A stretch of DNA of 30,568 nt, taken from CAYVTV01 sp964526475. Its GTDB lineage: Bacteria; Bacteroidota; Bacteroidia; Bacteroidales; GCA-2748055. This document shows, piece by piece, positions 16,329 through 24,850 of this stretch. The stretch lies in the NCBI GenBank assembly GCA_964526475.1, contig CAZGKF010000040.1:1-30568 (forward strand), in the 5' to 3' direction. A program made the translations under genes and the position numbers. The stretch's first letter is position 1; each line of letters begins with the position of its first letter. A model generated the notes under the pieces. It had not been told where the DNA came from, did not search any database, and saw only the letters and a program-made list of their open reading frames with translations.

Positions 16329-17183
16329 ATGATCATCCAAAGAGAGATCATAGAGCATAGTAAAAAACAAGAAGTTCCTACGTCAACAATTGATAAGGAT
16401 TGGGTATTAGGTCATTTTTTAAATGCGATGTTTTATTTTGAACCTGTTAAAGAACTGTTCATATTTAAAGGAGGAACCTGCTTAAAAAAATGTTATACAG
16501 AGAATTACAGGTTCTCTGAGGATCTGGATTTTACTTTGGCTGATAAAAATCTACTGATTGATGAAACTTTAATACGGAATTTTATAAAAAAAGCAAATGA
16601 AATAAGTAACATAAAATTTCATATTTTTTCTTTTGAAAAACAAGTATTTGAAGACAACGACCAAGGGTATGAAATTATTCTTAAATTCTGGGGAGCAAAC
16701 CATAAAATAAATCAGAAACCATTACCGGTAAATCGTTGGCTGGATAAAATTAAACTGGATATTTCGTTTTCTGAAACAATACTTGGAAACCATGTACAAA
16801 AAAAGATTTTACATCCATATTCTGATAGGGAATTGCTGTCAAACACAGTAAATGTTTATTCCTTTAATGAAATTATTGCAGAAAAAATTCGTGCTCTCAT
16901 CCAAAGAAATCGCCCAAGAGATATTTATGACAATTGGTATTTTGCAAATAATACAAATAATGAAAACATCAAAATGATAAAAGTATTGTTGCTAAAGAAA
17001 GCTGAAATGAAAAATATTAAAATATCAGGAATTGAACAATTTGTAAATAATGATAAAAGAGAAAAGAATAAAAGGGCGTGGTTAGACAGCTTAAAACATC
17101 AAATGAGCTTGCAGAAAATACCTGATTTTGACGAAGCATACAAAACTGTGCATACCTTTATTGAAGACATTTTAAATTCCTGA
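16329..17183 (+). CDS. abiEii: AbiEii-family nucleotidyltransferase toxin
   Basis: A 284-residue toxin of the AbiEii/MenT-like nucleotidyltransferase family. I use the ATG at 16329, two nt after the abiEi stop; a longer reading from 16269 overlaps abiEi and its first 20 residues do not fit the family. Motif I is GGTCLKK (residues 48-54), with the metal-binding SEDLD at 63-67 (Asp65, Asp67). KIKLDISFSE and the segment AEKIRALIQRNRPRDIYD follow. Family members transfer nucleotides, in MenT-type toxins onto tRNA acceptor ends; the substrate here is unknown. All motifs are intact, so it is probably active and needs AbiEi. The stop is 3 nt before cas5. Confidence 0.93.
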   Translation: MIIQREIIEHSKKQEVPTSTIDKDWVLGHFLNAMFYFEPVKELFIFKGGTCLKKCYTENYRFSEDLDFTLADKNLLIDETLIRNFIKKANEISNIKFHIFSFEKQVFEDNDQGYEIILKFWGANHKINQKPLPVNRWLDKIKLDISFSETILGNHVQKKILHPYSDRELLSNTVNVYSFNEIIAEKIRALIQRNRPRDIYDNWYFANNTNNENIKMIKVLLLKKAEMKNIKISGIEQFVNNDKREKNKRAWLDSLKHQMSLQKIPDFDEAYKTVHTFIEDILNS

Positions 17184-17186
17184 ATT

Positions 17187-17957
17187 ATGGATAAACTCAT
17201 TTCTATTGACTTGATTGCCGATTTCGGCATGTTAAAAAAACCCGATACCAATGAGCCGGTTTATCTTACTTTCAATATGCTCCACAAACCCGCCTTACTG
17301 GGGATACTCGGGGCAATAACTGGTGAAGAAGGTTTTAAGGAAAAAGGGAAACTACCCGAATACTATATTAAATTAAAAAATCTTAAAGTCGGCATCCAAC
17401 CATTAGATAATCATCATGAGAAGGGAAACTTTCAGAAAACCATTATTACTTATAATAATAGCACAGGAACGGCAAGTAATGAGGAGGGCGGCAATTTAAT
17501 GATTACAGAGCAGACTCTCATTGCCCCTGCCTTTCGATGTTATATTCTACTGGATTTAAAAATCCCATTACATATTAAAATAAGTGAATACCTTAAAAAT
17601 TATCATGCAGAGTATTTACCTTACCTGGGTAAAAATGAGTTCTCGGTGTGGTGGACGAACTACCAAGATTATAACTATACTGAATTTGACCCTAAGCAGA
17701 GTTTCAAGATCAACACTATTTATATAAAAGACGAACCGGTTGTTGAGAATAGAGATATTCAGCCTTTTGAACCTTTCAATACTGAAATCGGAAATACATT
17801 TCTGTATTTTGAAAGACTTCCGGTTGAATACAATGAAAATTTGTTTCAATATGAATACCGCAATTTCGCATTTACGGACTGGTCATTAAAAATAACATAC
17901 AAAACAGCATACTTTCTGTTAAAAACCACTTCCAATGAAATCATTCAGGTCTTTTGA
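17187..17957 (+). CDS. cas5: Type I-B Cascade subunit Cas5
   Basis: A 256-residue Cas5, which caps the 5' handle of the crRNA in Cascade. The N-terminus has the family pattern: a first strand (LISIDLIADFGMLKKPD), then YLTFNMLHKPALLGILGAITG. Its ATG follows the abiEii stop by 3 nt, and its end overlaps cas3 by 23 nt, so abiEi-abiEii-cas5-cas3 reads as one translationally coupled operon. No promoter is visible directly in front of cas5. Expression therefore probably depends on the AbiE promoter or read-through from cas7. Confidence 0.92.
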   Translation: MDKLISIDLIADFGMLKKPDTNEPVYLTFNMLHKPALLGILGAITGEEGFKEKGKLPEYYIKLKNLKVGIQPLDNHHEKGNFQKTIITYNNSTGTASNEEGGNLMITEQTLIAPAFRCYILLDLKIPLHIKISEYLKNYHAEYLPYLGKNEFSVWWTNYQDYNYTEFDPKQSFKINTIYIKDEPVVENRDIQPFEPFNTEIGNTFLYFERLPVEYNENLFQYEYRNFAFTDWSLKITYKTAYFLLKTTSNEIIQVF

Positions 17958-20667
17958 TGATATAAGCAGGGATAGTTACAATATTCTCAATAAACTTGAT
18001 AAGTTGAATACAATTTATGCCCATTCGCATAATAATAAAGAGCATGAAACATTATCCCAACATTCAAGATTAGTTAACAATTATTTTCTTAACTTGATAA
18101 AGGTACATCATATTGAGCAGGTTGTTGACCGGTTGATTGGTGATATAACGTTTAATAGTGAAGTTTTAGCATCATATAGCAAGAAACTGTTTTTTGATAC
18201 ATTATTATTTCACGACCTGGGAAAAATAAATAATAATTTCCAGGTAGCGAAAATGGAAAATCCGTATTTAAAATTTGATAAGAACATCTCAATTGGTTCA
18301 GAGCATTCATTTCTAAGTGCATATATATACTTAAACTTTCATCTCAATGAAATTTATAACCAAAATAACTTAAAGCCTGAAGATAGAAACATTTTAGCCT
18401 GTTATGTCTTTCTTTTTGCTATTCCAATAATAAAGCATCATTCAGGATTAATATCAAAGGATTATGATTATGAAATTGAGAAAACTGATTCTATACATCA
18501 TTTTTTAGAACTTCTTAACTTTGATATTGATAAAAATATCACATATCAATTTCTTAACAACGAAATCAAACTCTGGGAATTTTTTAACAACTTCATAAAA
18601 AACTTTAAATTTGATTTCTTCCCCCTTTTTGCCCTGCTCAAACTCAACTGGTCATTGCTTTCGGCATCAGATTATTACGCTACTTCAGAATATATGAACA
18701 ACCTGAAAATAACCGATTTTGGGGTGATTGATGAGCAATTAAGAAAAACTATTTTGGTAAATTTTGGAAAATGTAAGGATTACAACACAAATCTGATTGA
18801 CAAACAGCATGATTACTTAAAAATAAACCCTAAAGAAATTGATAAAAGCCCGGAAAACCTGAATATTCTTCGCCAAAGGATGGGGGCGGAAATATTGGCA
18901 GGCATTGAAAAGTATAAAAATGAACATATTTTTTATATTGAAGCACCAACTGGTGGTGGCAAAACCAATATGTCAATGGTTGCAATATGGAAACTTCTGG
19001 AGTTAAATACTGAAATAAATAAGGTATTTTATGTTTTTCCTTTTACGACTTTAATCACCCAAACAATTATATCACTGAAAGAGACCTTTGGATTAACCGG
19101 GGAGCATGTTACACAAGTTCATTCAAAAGCAGGTTTTCAATTACGAGACAACGAGAATGAATATGATGCCAAATATGGCAATCAGTTGAAAAACCAGATT
19201 GATAACCTTTTTATCAACTATCCTTTTACATTACTGACTCATATAAGATTCTTCGACATCCTTAAATCGAACGATAAAAAATCAAACTATCTCCTGCACC
19301 GCCTGGCAAATTCAATAGTGATCATTGATGAAGTGCAATCATACAATCCAAAGCATTGGGATAAAGTAAAATATTTCATTTCAAATTATGCTAAATTTTT
19401 TAACATACGGTTCATATTGATGTCAGCTACTCTTCCCAAATTACATAATATTGCGGTTGCTGAAAATGAATTCTTAAAGTTTAATGACTTAATTGAAAAT
19501 GCCACCGAAAATTACCTTAAGAATGCTAATTTCAATAAAAGGGTCACTATAATTTCTGATTTGCTTGATATTGGAGATATCTCACTCGATCAACTTGCCC
19601 GGATAGTTTATGAAAAATCAGAAAAGTATGCTAAAACCCGCACCGATAAATACAAAAATAGTGTTCATACAATTATAGAATTTATTTTTAAAAAAACAGC
19701 CAGTGATTTTTATGAGGTTATTATTGAAAATGGATTATTTACCGGTTATGAGGTATTAGTCCTGTCCGGCACCATTATTGAACTCCGCAGAAAATATATT
19801 ATTGAGTATTTAAAAGATAAGGAAAACCGCAATAAGAAAGTGCTGATGATTTCCACTCAGGTGGTGGAAGCAGGTGTAGATATCGATATGGATTTAGGAT
19901 TTAAGAACCAATCGCTTATTGACAGTGACGAACAGCTTGCAGGTCGCATAAACCGAAATGTTGAAAAATCCGGTTGCGAACTCTGGTTGTTTAAATATAA
20001 CGAACCTTTAACAATTTATGGGAAAGATTTAAGATATGAGGTAACAAAAACACTTGAAAAGCACGAAATAACGCGAATTTTGCAAGAGAAGAATTTTGAT
20101 TTCCTCTATAAAAAGGTAATGATAAAAATAAACCTTGAAAACCAGAAAGTTTATAAGCAGAATTTCGATGATTATTTAAATCATATTAAATCCTTAAGCT
20201 TTAATAAAGTAAATTCCCAATTTAAATTAATTGAGAGCAATACGGCTGCTGTTTTCGTGCCCGCTAATATCTCAATATTTGGTTATAAGAATAAACCTAA
20301 CTTTACTTCAAATGAATTAAGATTTCTTGAAAATTACAGAATATATAAGTCAGGTGATAAATTTATCAACGGTGAAAAAATTTGGGAGATGTATATTTCA
20401 TTAATTAATGATAATCAAATTAACTACTCCCAGAAAGATTTCGGACTTAAAATACTGAATGGGATAATGTCACAATTTGTATTTTCAATTATTGATAACA
20501 AATTAAATGACTTAAAGCTATATTTAGATTATCAGGAAGACAGATATGATTATAAAGTATGTCAATACTTTAAGCTAAATTCGCAATATATTGGAAAAGA
20601 TAAGCTATACAGCCTGGAAGGAGGACTTGATGAAAAGAAATTAAAATCCTCGTATGAGGTTTTTTAG
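17935..20667 (+). CDS. cas3: CRISPR-associated helicase-nuclease Cas3
   Basis: A 910-residue fused HD nuclease and superfamily 2 helicase, which degrades target DNA once Cascade has bound. HD domain: His43, His93-Asp94 (LLFHDLGK) and His168-His169. Helicase motifs in order: Walker A APTGGGKT at 337-344, DEVQ at 465-468, SATLP at 497-501, STQVVEAGVDID ending at 651, and QLAGRINR at 667-674. All key residues are intact. It overlaps cas5 by 23 nt. The last codons form a terminator-like hairpin. It is strongly AT-rich (about 25% GC in two lines counted by hand). Confidence 0.97.
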   Translation: MKSFRSFDDISRDSYNILNKLDKLNTIYAHSHNNKEHETLSQHSRLVNNYFLNLIKVHHIEQVVDRLIGDITFNSEVLASYSKKLFFDTLLFHDLGKINNNFQVAKMENPYLKFDKNISIGSEHSFLSAYIYLNFHLNEIYNQNNLKPEDRNILACYVFLFAIPIIKHHSGLISKDYDYEIEKTDSIHHFLELLNFDIDKNITYQFLNNEIKLWEFFNNFIKNFKFDFFPLFALLKLNWSLLSASDYYATSEYMNNLKITDFGVIDEQLRKTILVNFGKCKDYNTNLIDKQHDYLKINPKEIDKSPENLNILRQRMGAEILAGIEKYKNEHIFYIEAPTGGGKTNMSMVAIWKLLELNTEINKVFYVFPFTTLITQTIISLKETFGLTGEHVTQVHSKAGFQLRDNENEYDAKYGNQLKNQIDNLFINYPFTLLTHIRFFDILKSNDKKSNYLLHRLANSIVIIDEVQSYNPKHWDKVKYFISNYAKFFNIRFILMSATLPKLHNIAVAENEFLKFNDLIENATENYLKNANFNKRVTIISDLLDIGDISLDQLARIVYEKSEKYAKTRTDKYKNSVHTIIEFIFKKTASDFYEVIIENGLFTGYEVLVLSGTIIELRRKYIIEYLKDKENRNKKVLMISTQVVEAGVDIDMDLGFKNQSLIDSDEQLAGRINRNVEKSGCELWLFKYNEPLTIYGKDLRYEVTKTLEKHEITRILQEKNFDFLYKKVMIKINLENQKVYKQNFDDYLNHIKSLSFNKVNSQFKLIESNTAAVFVPANISIFGYKNKPNFTSNELRFLENYRIYKSGDKFINGEKIWEMYISLINDNQINYSQKDFGLKILNGIMSQFVFSIIDNKLNDLKLYLDYQEDRYDYKVCQYFKLNSQYIGKDKLYSLEGGLDEKKLKSSYEVF
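20648..20665 (+). terminator. Intrinsic terminator overlapping the cas3 stop
   Basis: CCTC-GTAT-GAGG followed by six T. The 4-bp GC-rich stem with a tetraloop and T-run lies within the last codons of cas3, up to its TAG. The stem is short, so efficiency is uncertain. It would end the AbiE-cas5-cas3 transcript before the adaptation operon, consistent with that operon having its own promoter. Confidence 0.45.
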
Positions 20668-20802
20668 TTTAAATAAACAGGAGCCATAAAACATTAATTA
20701 AAAAAAGTTTTATTTAATTGACTGATTAAATAATGAACCTTAAAATTTAAGAAAACGAACAGCCAAATTGGTTTTTAAATCGAAATTTAAACTCTATAAA
20801 AA

Positions 20803-21042
20803 ATGAAAGACCTATCCAACATAAAAGCAGACAGTAAATTTATCAAGGAAGGAGCAGAAAATAAAGAAAATGAAGTCATTTCTAAAAAGGATTCCAGACC
20901 TCAAAAACCCAATTCCACCACAGCAGTCTCCTTCCTGCAGAAAATTGCCAGAAGGGGAAATATCGCAAAACATATCCCTGATCCTGTATCGTGGCAAAAA
21001 GAAATACGAAAAGACAGAAAATTACCATTAAGAAATAACTGA
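20803..21042 (+). CDS. Small protein with antitoxin-like C-terminal tail
   Basis: A 79-residue, charged, probably partly disordered protein. The tail DPVSWQKEIRKDRKLPLR (residues about 60-77) closely resembles the C-terminal toxin-blocking tails of Phd/VapB-type antitoxins, which commonly read DPVxWQREIRxDRPLPGR as I recall. The usual N-terminal DNA-binding fold is not recognisable, and no toxin gene follows. It could be an orphan antitoxin, an anti-toxin decoy for the VapC-type toxins at 8097 and 9839, or an unrelated small protein. It stands alone between cas3 and the adaptation operon; its start is the only in-frame ATG of suitable position. Confidence 0.6.
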   Translation: MKDLSNIKADSKFIKEGAENKENEVISKKDSRPQKPNSTTAVSFLQKIARRGNIAKHIPDPVSWQKEIRKDRKLPLRNN

Positions 21043-21154
21043 TCAATTATTACGTAAGGGCAGGCAATAATTCATCACCCGGAAGATTAGGATATTTGAT
21101 CAAAATCACTATGATTTCACAAAACTTAATTTAACAACATTGCATTTTAAATAC

Positions 21155-21304
21155 ATAAAAGGTAAAAACATACATAAATTCATAATTTGCACTGAAAGGA
21201 ATGTCTATTTCATTCATTATAAACTGTTTAAATGCTTTTTAATCTTTACCTTTTATCGTACTGTTTCCCCATTTTCCTTATGGGATCTTACTATGAAAGG
21301 TAAA
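21155..21304 (+). promoter_or_regulatory. Three-site operator/promoter of SWIM-cas4-cas1-cas2
   Basis: Near-copy of the AbiE operator: ATAAAAGGTAAA direct (21155-21166), TTTACCTTTTAT inverted (21245-21256) and ATGAAAGGTAAA direct (21293-21304). Site-to-site distances (90 and 44 nt) equal those at 15404-15553 exactly. By hand alignment without gaps about 114 of 154 positions match, and 52 of the last 64. The third site ends 28 nt before the SWIM ATG, so it is not a ribosome binding site. The 16-bp inverted repeat is slightly decayed here (two mismatches). Control by AbiEi is inferred, not shown. Confidence 0.75.
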
Positions 21305-21332
21305 CATTTTTATTAATTTAACAACAAACCCA

Positions 21333-23030
21333 ATGCAACTAAAATCCTTCGAAACCCAAGTCCCCGCTCCCATCCTGCAACGGGGTAAAAGCTATTATCA
21401 CGACGGGGCTGTTGCCGACCTCCAGATCATGGACAACGGACAATGCTTCGCCATCGTGGAAGGGAATAATGATTACGAAGTGGATATCCTGGAAAAAAAT
21501 GGCATGGTATTAAGCTATGACTGTAACTGCCCTTACGATGGCGAAATCTGTAAACATGTGGTAGCTGTTCTATACAAACTGAGGGAGGAAACTCCCGTTA
21601 AAAAGGAAAAAGAACAAAGTCCCTGGAAAAAAATAATCTCAGAAATACCCGGAGATGAACTTAGAAAATTCGTGTCAGAATATGCAGCGAAAAATAAGGA
21701 CATCAGGAACATGCTCATGCTCAGGTTCACGGCCCTTGATAATAGAGACAAGCGGGATAAATACGAAGAGTTACTCAATGAAATATTTAATGCAGCAGGA
21801 GACAGACATGGGTTTATCGATTATAAAAGCTCCTATGGCGCCATGCATCAGGTGTACGATTTACTCGCCAAAGCGGATGATTTTATAATAAAGAAGAACT
21901 TTAAAGAAGCTTTTTACATTGCAACAGCCGTTGCCCCCGGCTGTATTTCCGCCTTACAAAATATGGACGACTCGAATGGCCAATGCGGCGGGGCTATTGA
22001 CGAAGCCTTTGAAATGATAGCAAAAATCCTTCAATCGGAAGCAGACATTTCTCTGAAGAACGAAGCATTCAACTGGCTGCTCAACGAAGCTGAAAATCCT
22101 GATTACGAAGATTACGGCTGTGACAATGAGTTGTACCCTCTTTTAACAGATGCAGCCGACTCACCTGAACGCGTAAAACGTGTGCTGGCTTTTTTCGATG
22201 ACCAGATAAAAAAAGTAAAGCAGGAAAAGGATGGATGGTCAAGGGATTACAAAACAAAAAATTTCATGAGTTTAAAAATGTCTGTCCTTAAAAAAGCCGG
22301 CAGGGAAGAAGAAGCAGCTAAAATTGTTTCAGACAATATGCAAATTCACGACTTCAGAAAAATCGTGGTTGAAAACTGCCTCGCGGACCAGAACCACGAT
22401 GAAGCCATACGCCTGATAAAGGAGGGCATCAGTATCGCCGTGAAAGATAATCTACCCGGTATTGTTACCAACTGGAAAGAAATGCTGATGGCTATTTATA
22501 AAAAAATGAATAATACAAGGGAATTCAGAGATATAGTGAAAGACTTGTATTATTCTTCCGGCCGCTATGACATGAAGTATTATGGTGAATACAAATCCTC
22601 ATTCCCGCGGGAAGAATGGCCTGCAGAACTCGACAAGATCATTGCCGGTCATAAAAAGAACCATGAAGCACTTAGATTCAGGTTTATGCCGGAACATCTC
22701 GCGGCAGTTTACATCGAAGAGAAGATGTGGGATGAATTATTCAGCCTGGTGAAAAATTACGAAAGGATACAGTACCTCATACATTACAGCCAATATCTGA
22801 TTCAGAATTATGCAACTGATTTAATACCCATGTATGAAAGTTCAATAATAATAGAAGCTGAACATGCTGCAGGGAGAAATGATTACCGGCAAATTGCAGA
22901 ATATATACGTAAAATGTCCAAAATACCGGGAGGAAAGAAACATGCACTGAAGCTTGTAACCCGGTTGATAGAAAAATTCAACAAACGACCAGCCATGAAA
23001 GATGAACTAAGCAAAATCAAACCCAAATAA
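21333..23030 (+). CDS. SWIM zinc-finger protein
   Basis: A 565-residue protein with an N-terminal SWIM zinc finger Cys64-x-Cys66-x6-Cys73-x-His75 (CNCPYDGEICKH), a fold expected to bind DNA or protein. The segment before it (FETQVPAPILQRGKSYYHDG) is the usual SWIM lead-in. Residues from about 100 on are helical and resemble TPR-like repeats (for example AGREEEAAKIV and NHDEAIRLIKEGI). SWIM proteins are often found beside Snf2-type helicases; here it is the first gene of the adaptation operon, 20 nt before cas4, and has the AbiE-like operator. It is not a standard cas gene. A role in spacer acquisition is inference from context only. Confidence 0.85.
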   Translation: MQLKSFETQVPAPILQRGKSYYHDGAVADLQIMDNGQCFAIVEGNNDYEVDILEKNGMVLSYDCNCPYDGEICKHVVAVLYKLREETPVKKEKEQSPWKKIISEIPGDELRKFVSEYAAKNKDIRNMLMLRFTALDNRDKRDKYEELLNEIFNAAGDRHGFIDYKSSYGAMHQVYDLLAKADDFIIKKNFKEAFYIATAVAPGCISALQNMDDSNGQCGGAIDEAFEMIAKILQSEADISLKNEAFNWLLNEAENPDYEDYGCDNELYPLLTDAADSPERVKRVLAFFDDQIKKVKQEKDGWSRDYKTKNFMSLKMSVLKKAGREEEAAKIVSDNMQIHDFRKIVVENCLADQNHDEAIRLIKEGISIAVKDNLPGIVTNWKEMLMAIYKKMNNTREFRDIVKDLYYSSGRYDMKYYGEYKSSFPREEWPAELDKIIAGHKKNHEALRFRFMPEHLAAVYIEEKMWDELFSLVKNYERIQYLIHYSQYLIQNYATDLIPMYESSIIIEAEHAAGRNDYRQIAEYIRKMSKIPGGKKHALKLVTRLIEKFNKRPAMKDELSKIKPK

Positions 23031-23050
23031 AACTCATTCACTCACTCATC

Positions 23051-23560
23051 ATGATCACCGGCACCCAATTCTCCTACTATTTTATCTGCCACCGCAAACT
23101 TTGGCTTTTCTCCACCCGCATCAATATGGAGCATACTTCGGAAACGGTTTACGATGGAAGACTAATACACGAAACCACCTACACGCAGCGACCTGATAAG
23201 TTCACTGAAATTGAAGTGGCCGGTATAAAAATAGATTTTTACGATGCAAGAAATAAAGTGATCCATGAAACCAAACGCTCCGATAAGATGGAAGAAGCCC
23301 ATGAATGGCAAGTAAAATTCTATATCCACAAACTGGAACAACAGGGCGTAACCGGTGTTACGGGCATCATCGATTACCCGACCATGCGCCACACCCAAAA
23401 GGTTCAACTGGATGATCCTGACAGGGAAAAACTTCATACTTTCATCCGGAATATTGAACAAACCATATCTTCCGATACCTGTCCCCCGAAAGAGAAAAAA
23501 ACAATCTGTAAAAGCTGCTCCTATTATGATTTTTGCTGGAGCGGGGAGGATGTATTATGA
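23051..23560 (+). CDS. cas4: CRISPR-associated exonuclease Cas4
   Basis: A 169-residue RecB-family nuclease that trims prespacers and sets PAM-correct orientation together with Cas1-Cas2. The iron-sulfur cysteines are Cys13 (YFICHRKLW) and Cys153, Cys156 and Cys162 (CKSCSYYDFC). The nuclease motif E-x-K is Glu73 and Lys75 (IHETKRS). Its length is typical of small Cas4 proteins. It overlaps the cas1 start in ATGA and follows the SWIM gene by 20 nt. Confidence 0.95.
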   Translation: MITGTQFSYYFICHRKLWLFSTRINMEHTSETVYDGRLIHETTYTQRPDKFTEIEVAGIKIDFYDARNKVIHETKRSDKMEEAHEWQVKFYIHKLEQQGVTGVTGIIDYPTMRHTQKVQLDDPDREKLHTFIRNIEQTISSDTCPPKEKKTICKSCSYYDFCWSGEDVL

Positions 23561-24561
23561 AAAAATCTTACTACCTTTTTAATCCCGGCCGTCTGAGCCG
23601 CAAGGATAACACCCTGAAATTCGTTCCCGTGGATGAAACTGGCAAGGAAGGCCAGACGCGGTATATACCCATTGAAGCTGTTGATGACATGTATGTATTC
23701 GGATCACTCGATGCGAACAGTTCACTGTACAATTTCCTGGGTAAAAATGATGTCTGTGTCCATTTTTTCGATTATTATGAGAATTATTCCGGATCTTTCA
23801 TGGCACGTGACGGACTGCTTTCAGGAAAATTATTGATGGCTCAGGCAGACTACCACAGCAACAAATCCCACAGATTAACCATTGCCCGGAAATTCATGGA
23901 GGGAGCAACTCATAATATGCTTAAAAATCTTCGGTATTATGATAACCGGGGGAAGGAATTGAACAATGAAATCAGTCTGATCGAGAAGTATCAGACCGGG
24001 ATTCCTGAAAGCAGGCGCATTGATGAACTGATGGGGATTGAAGGAAATATCCGCCAGGTTTACTACAGGGGTTTTGATAAAATACTCAATGAATTCGAGA
24101 TGGGGATGCGAACGAAACAGCCGCCGTTGAATCCTGTAAATGCCCTTATTTCTTTTGGAAATATGATGTGCTACAGTCAATGCCTCAGGGCTATTCACCA
24201 GACCCAGCTGAACCCCACCATTTCATACCTGCACGCTCCCGGTGAACGCAGGTATTCACTGGCACTCGATATAGCGGAAATATTCAAACCTTTGCTGGTT
24301 GACCGTGTGATATTCAAAGTGCTAAACAAGAAAGAAATACAAGAGAAACACTTCGCGGAACAATTAAACCGCTGCCTGTTGAATGAAAACGGGAAAAAGA
24401 TATTTATTAAAGCATTCGAGGAGCGTTTAGCGGAAACCATTCAGCATCGTAGCCTGAAGAGAAATGTCAGTTACAAGCATCTTGTAAAACTCGAATGTTA
24501 TAAACTGACAAAACAGCTTTTAGGGATTGAAGAATATAAGCCCTTTAAAATGTGGTGGTGA
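23557..24561 (+). CDS. cas1: CRISPR integrase Cas1 (type I-B)
   Basis: A 334-residue Cas1, the integrase subunit for new spacers. I choose the ATG at 23557 (MKKSYYLFNPGRLSRKDN), which overlaps the cas4 stop as ATGA and starts with the conserved first strand; a longer start at 23533 only adds eight residues inside cas4. The metal-binding active site is Glu162 (MGIEGN), His226 (YLHAPGERRYSLALD) and Asp238/Glu241 (DIAE). The N-terminal beta domain and C-terminal helical domain are both complete. Confidence 0.96.
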   Translation: MKKSYYLFNPGRLSRKDNTLKFVPVDETGKEGQTRYIPIEAVDDMYVFGSLDANSSLYNFLGKNDVCVHFFDYYENYSGSFMARDGLLSGKLLMAQADYHSNKSHRLTIARKFMEGATHNMLKNLRYYDNRGKELNNEISLIEKYQTGIPESRRIDELMGIEGNIRQVYYRGFDKILNEFEMGMRTKQPPLNPVNALISFGNMMCYSQCLRAIHQTQLNPTISYLHAPGERRYSLALDIAEIFKPLLVDRVIFKVLNKKEIQEKHFAEQLNRCLLNENGKKIFIKAFEERLAETIQHRSLKRNVSYKHLVKLECYKLTKQLLGIEEYKPFKMWW

Positions 24562-24586
24562 AACTCTGTATTAAAAAGAAAACGGG

Positions 24587-24850
24587 ATGTATGTAGTACT
24601 TGTATATGATGTTAATCAAAAACGCACCGGAAAGTTGTTAAAACTTTGCAGAAAATACTTAAATTGGATTCAAAATTCAGTATTTGAGGGTGATATTACT
24701 GAAGTACGGTTGAAAGAATTGTGCCACAGGGCATTATTAATAATGGATCCGGAAACCGACAGCCTGATTGTTTTTAAAAGTCGCGAAACCAAATGGTTTG
24801 AAAAAGAAATATACGGTAAAGAACGAAGTTCCACAGACACAATACTTTAA
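24587..24850 (+). CDS. cas2: CRISPR adaptation protein Cas2
   Basis: An 87-residue Cas2, the dimeric centre of the Cas1-Cas2 integration complex. Ferredoxin-like start MYVVLVYDVNQKR with the conserved Asp8, then RKYLNWIQNSVFEGDIT. It follows cas1 by 25 nt and is the last cas gene before the leader. Confidence 0.96.
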   Translation: MYVVLVYDVNQKRTGKLLKLCRKYLNWIQNSVFEGDITEVRLKELCHRALLIMDPETDSLIVFKSRETKWFEKEIYGKERSSTDTIL

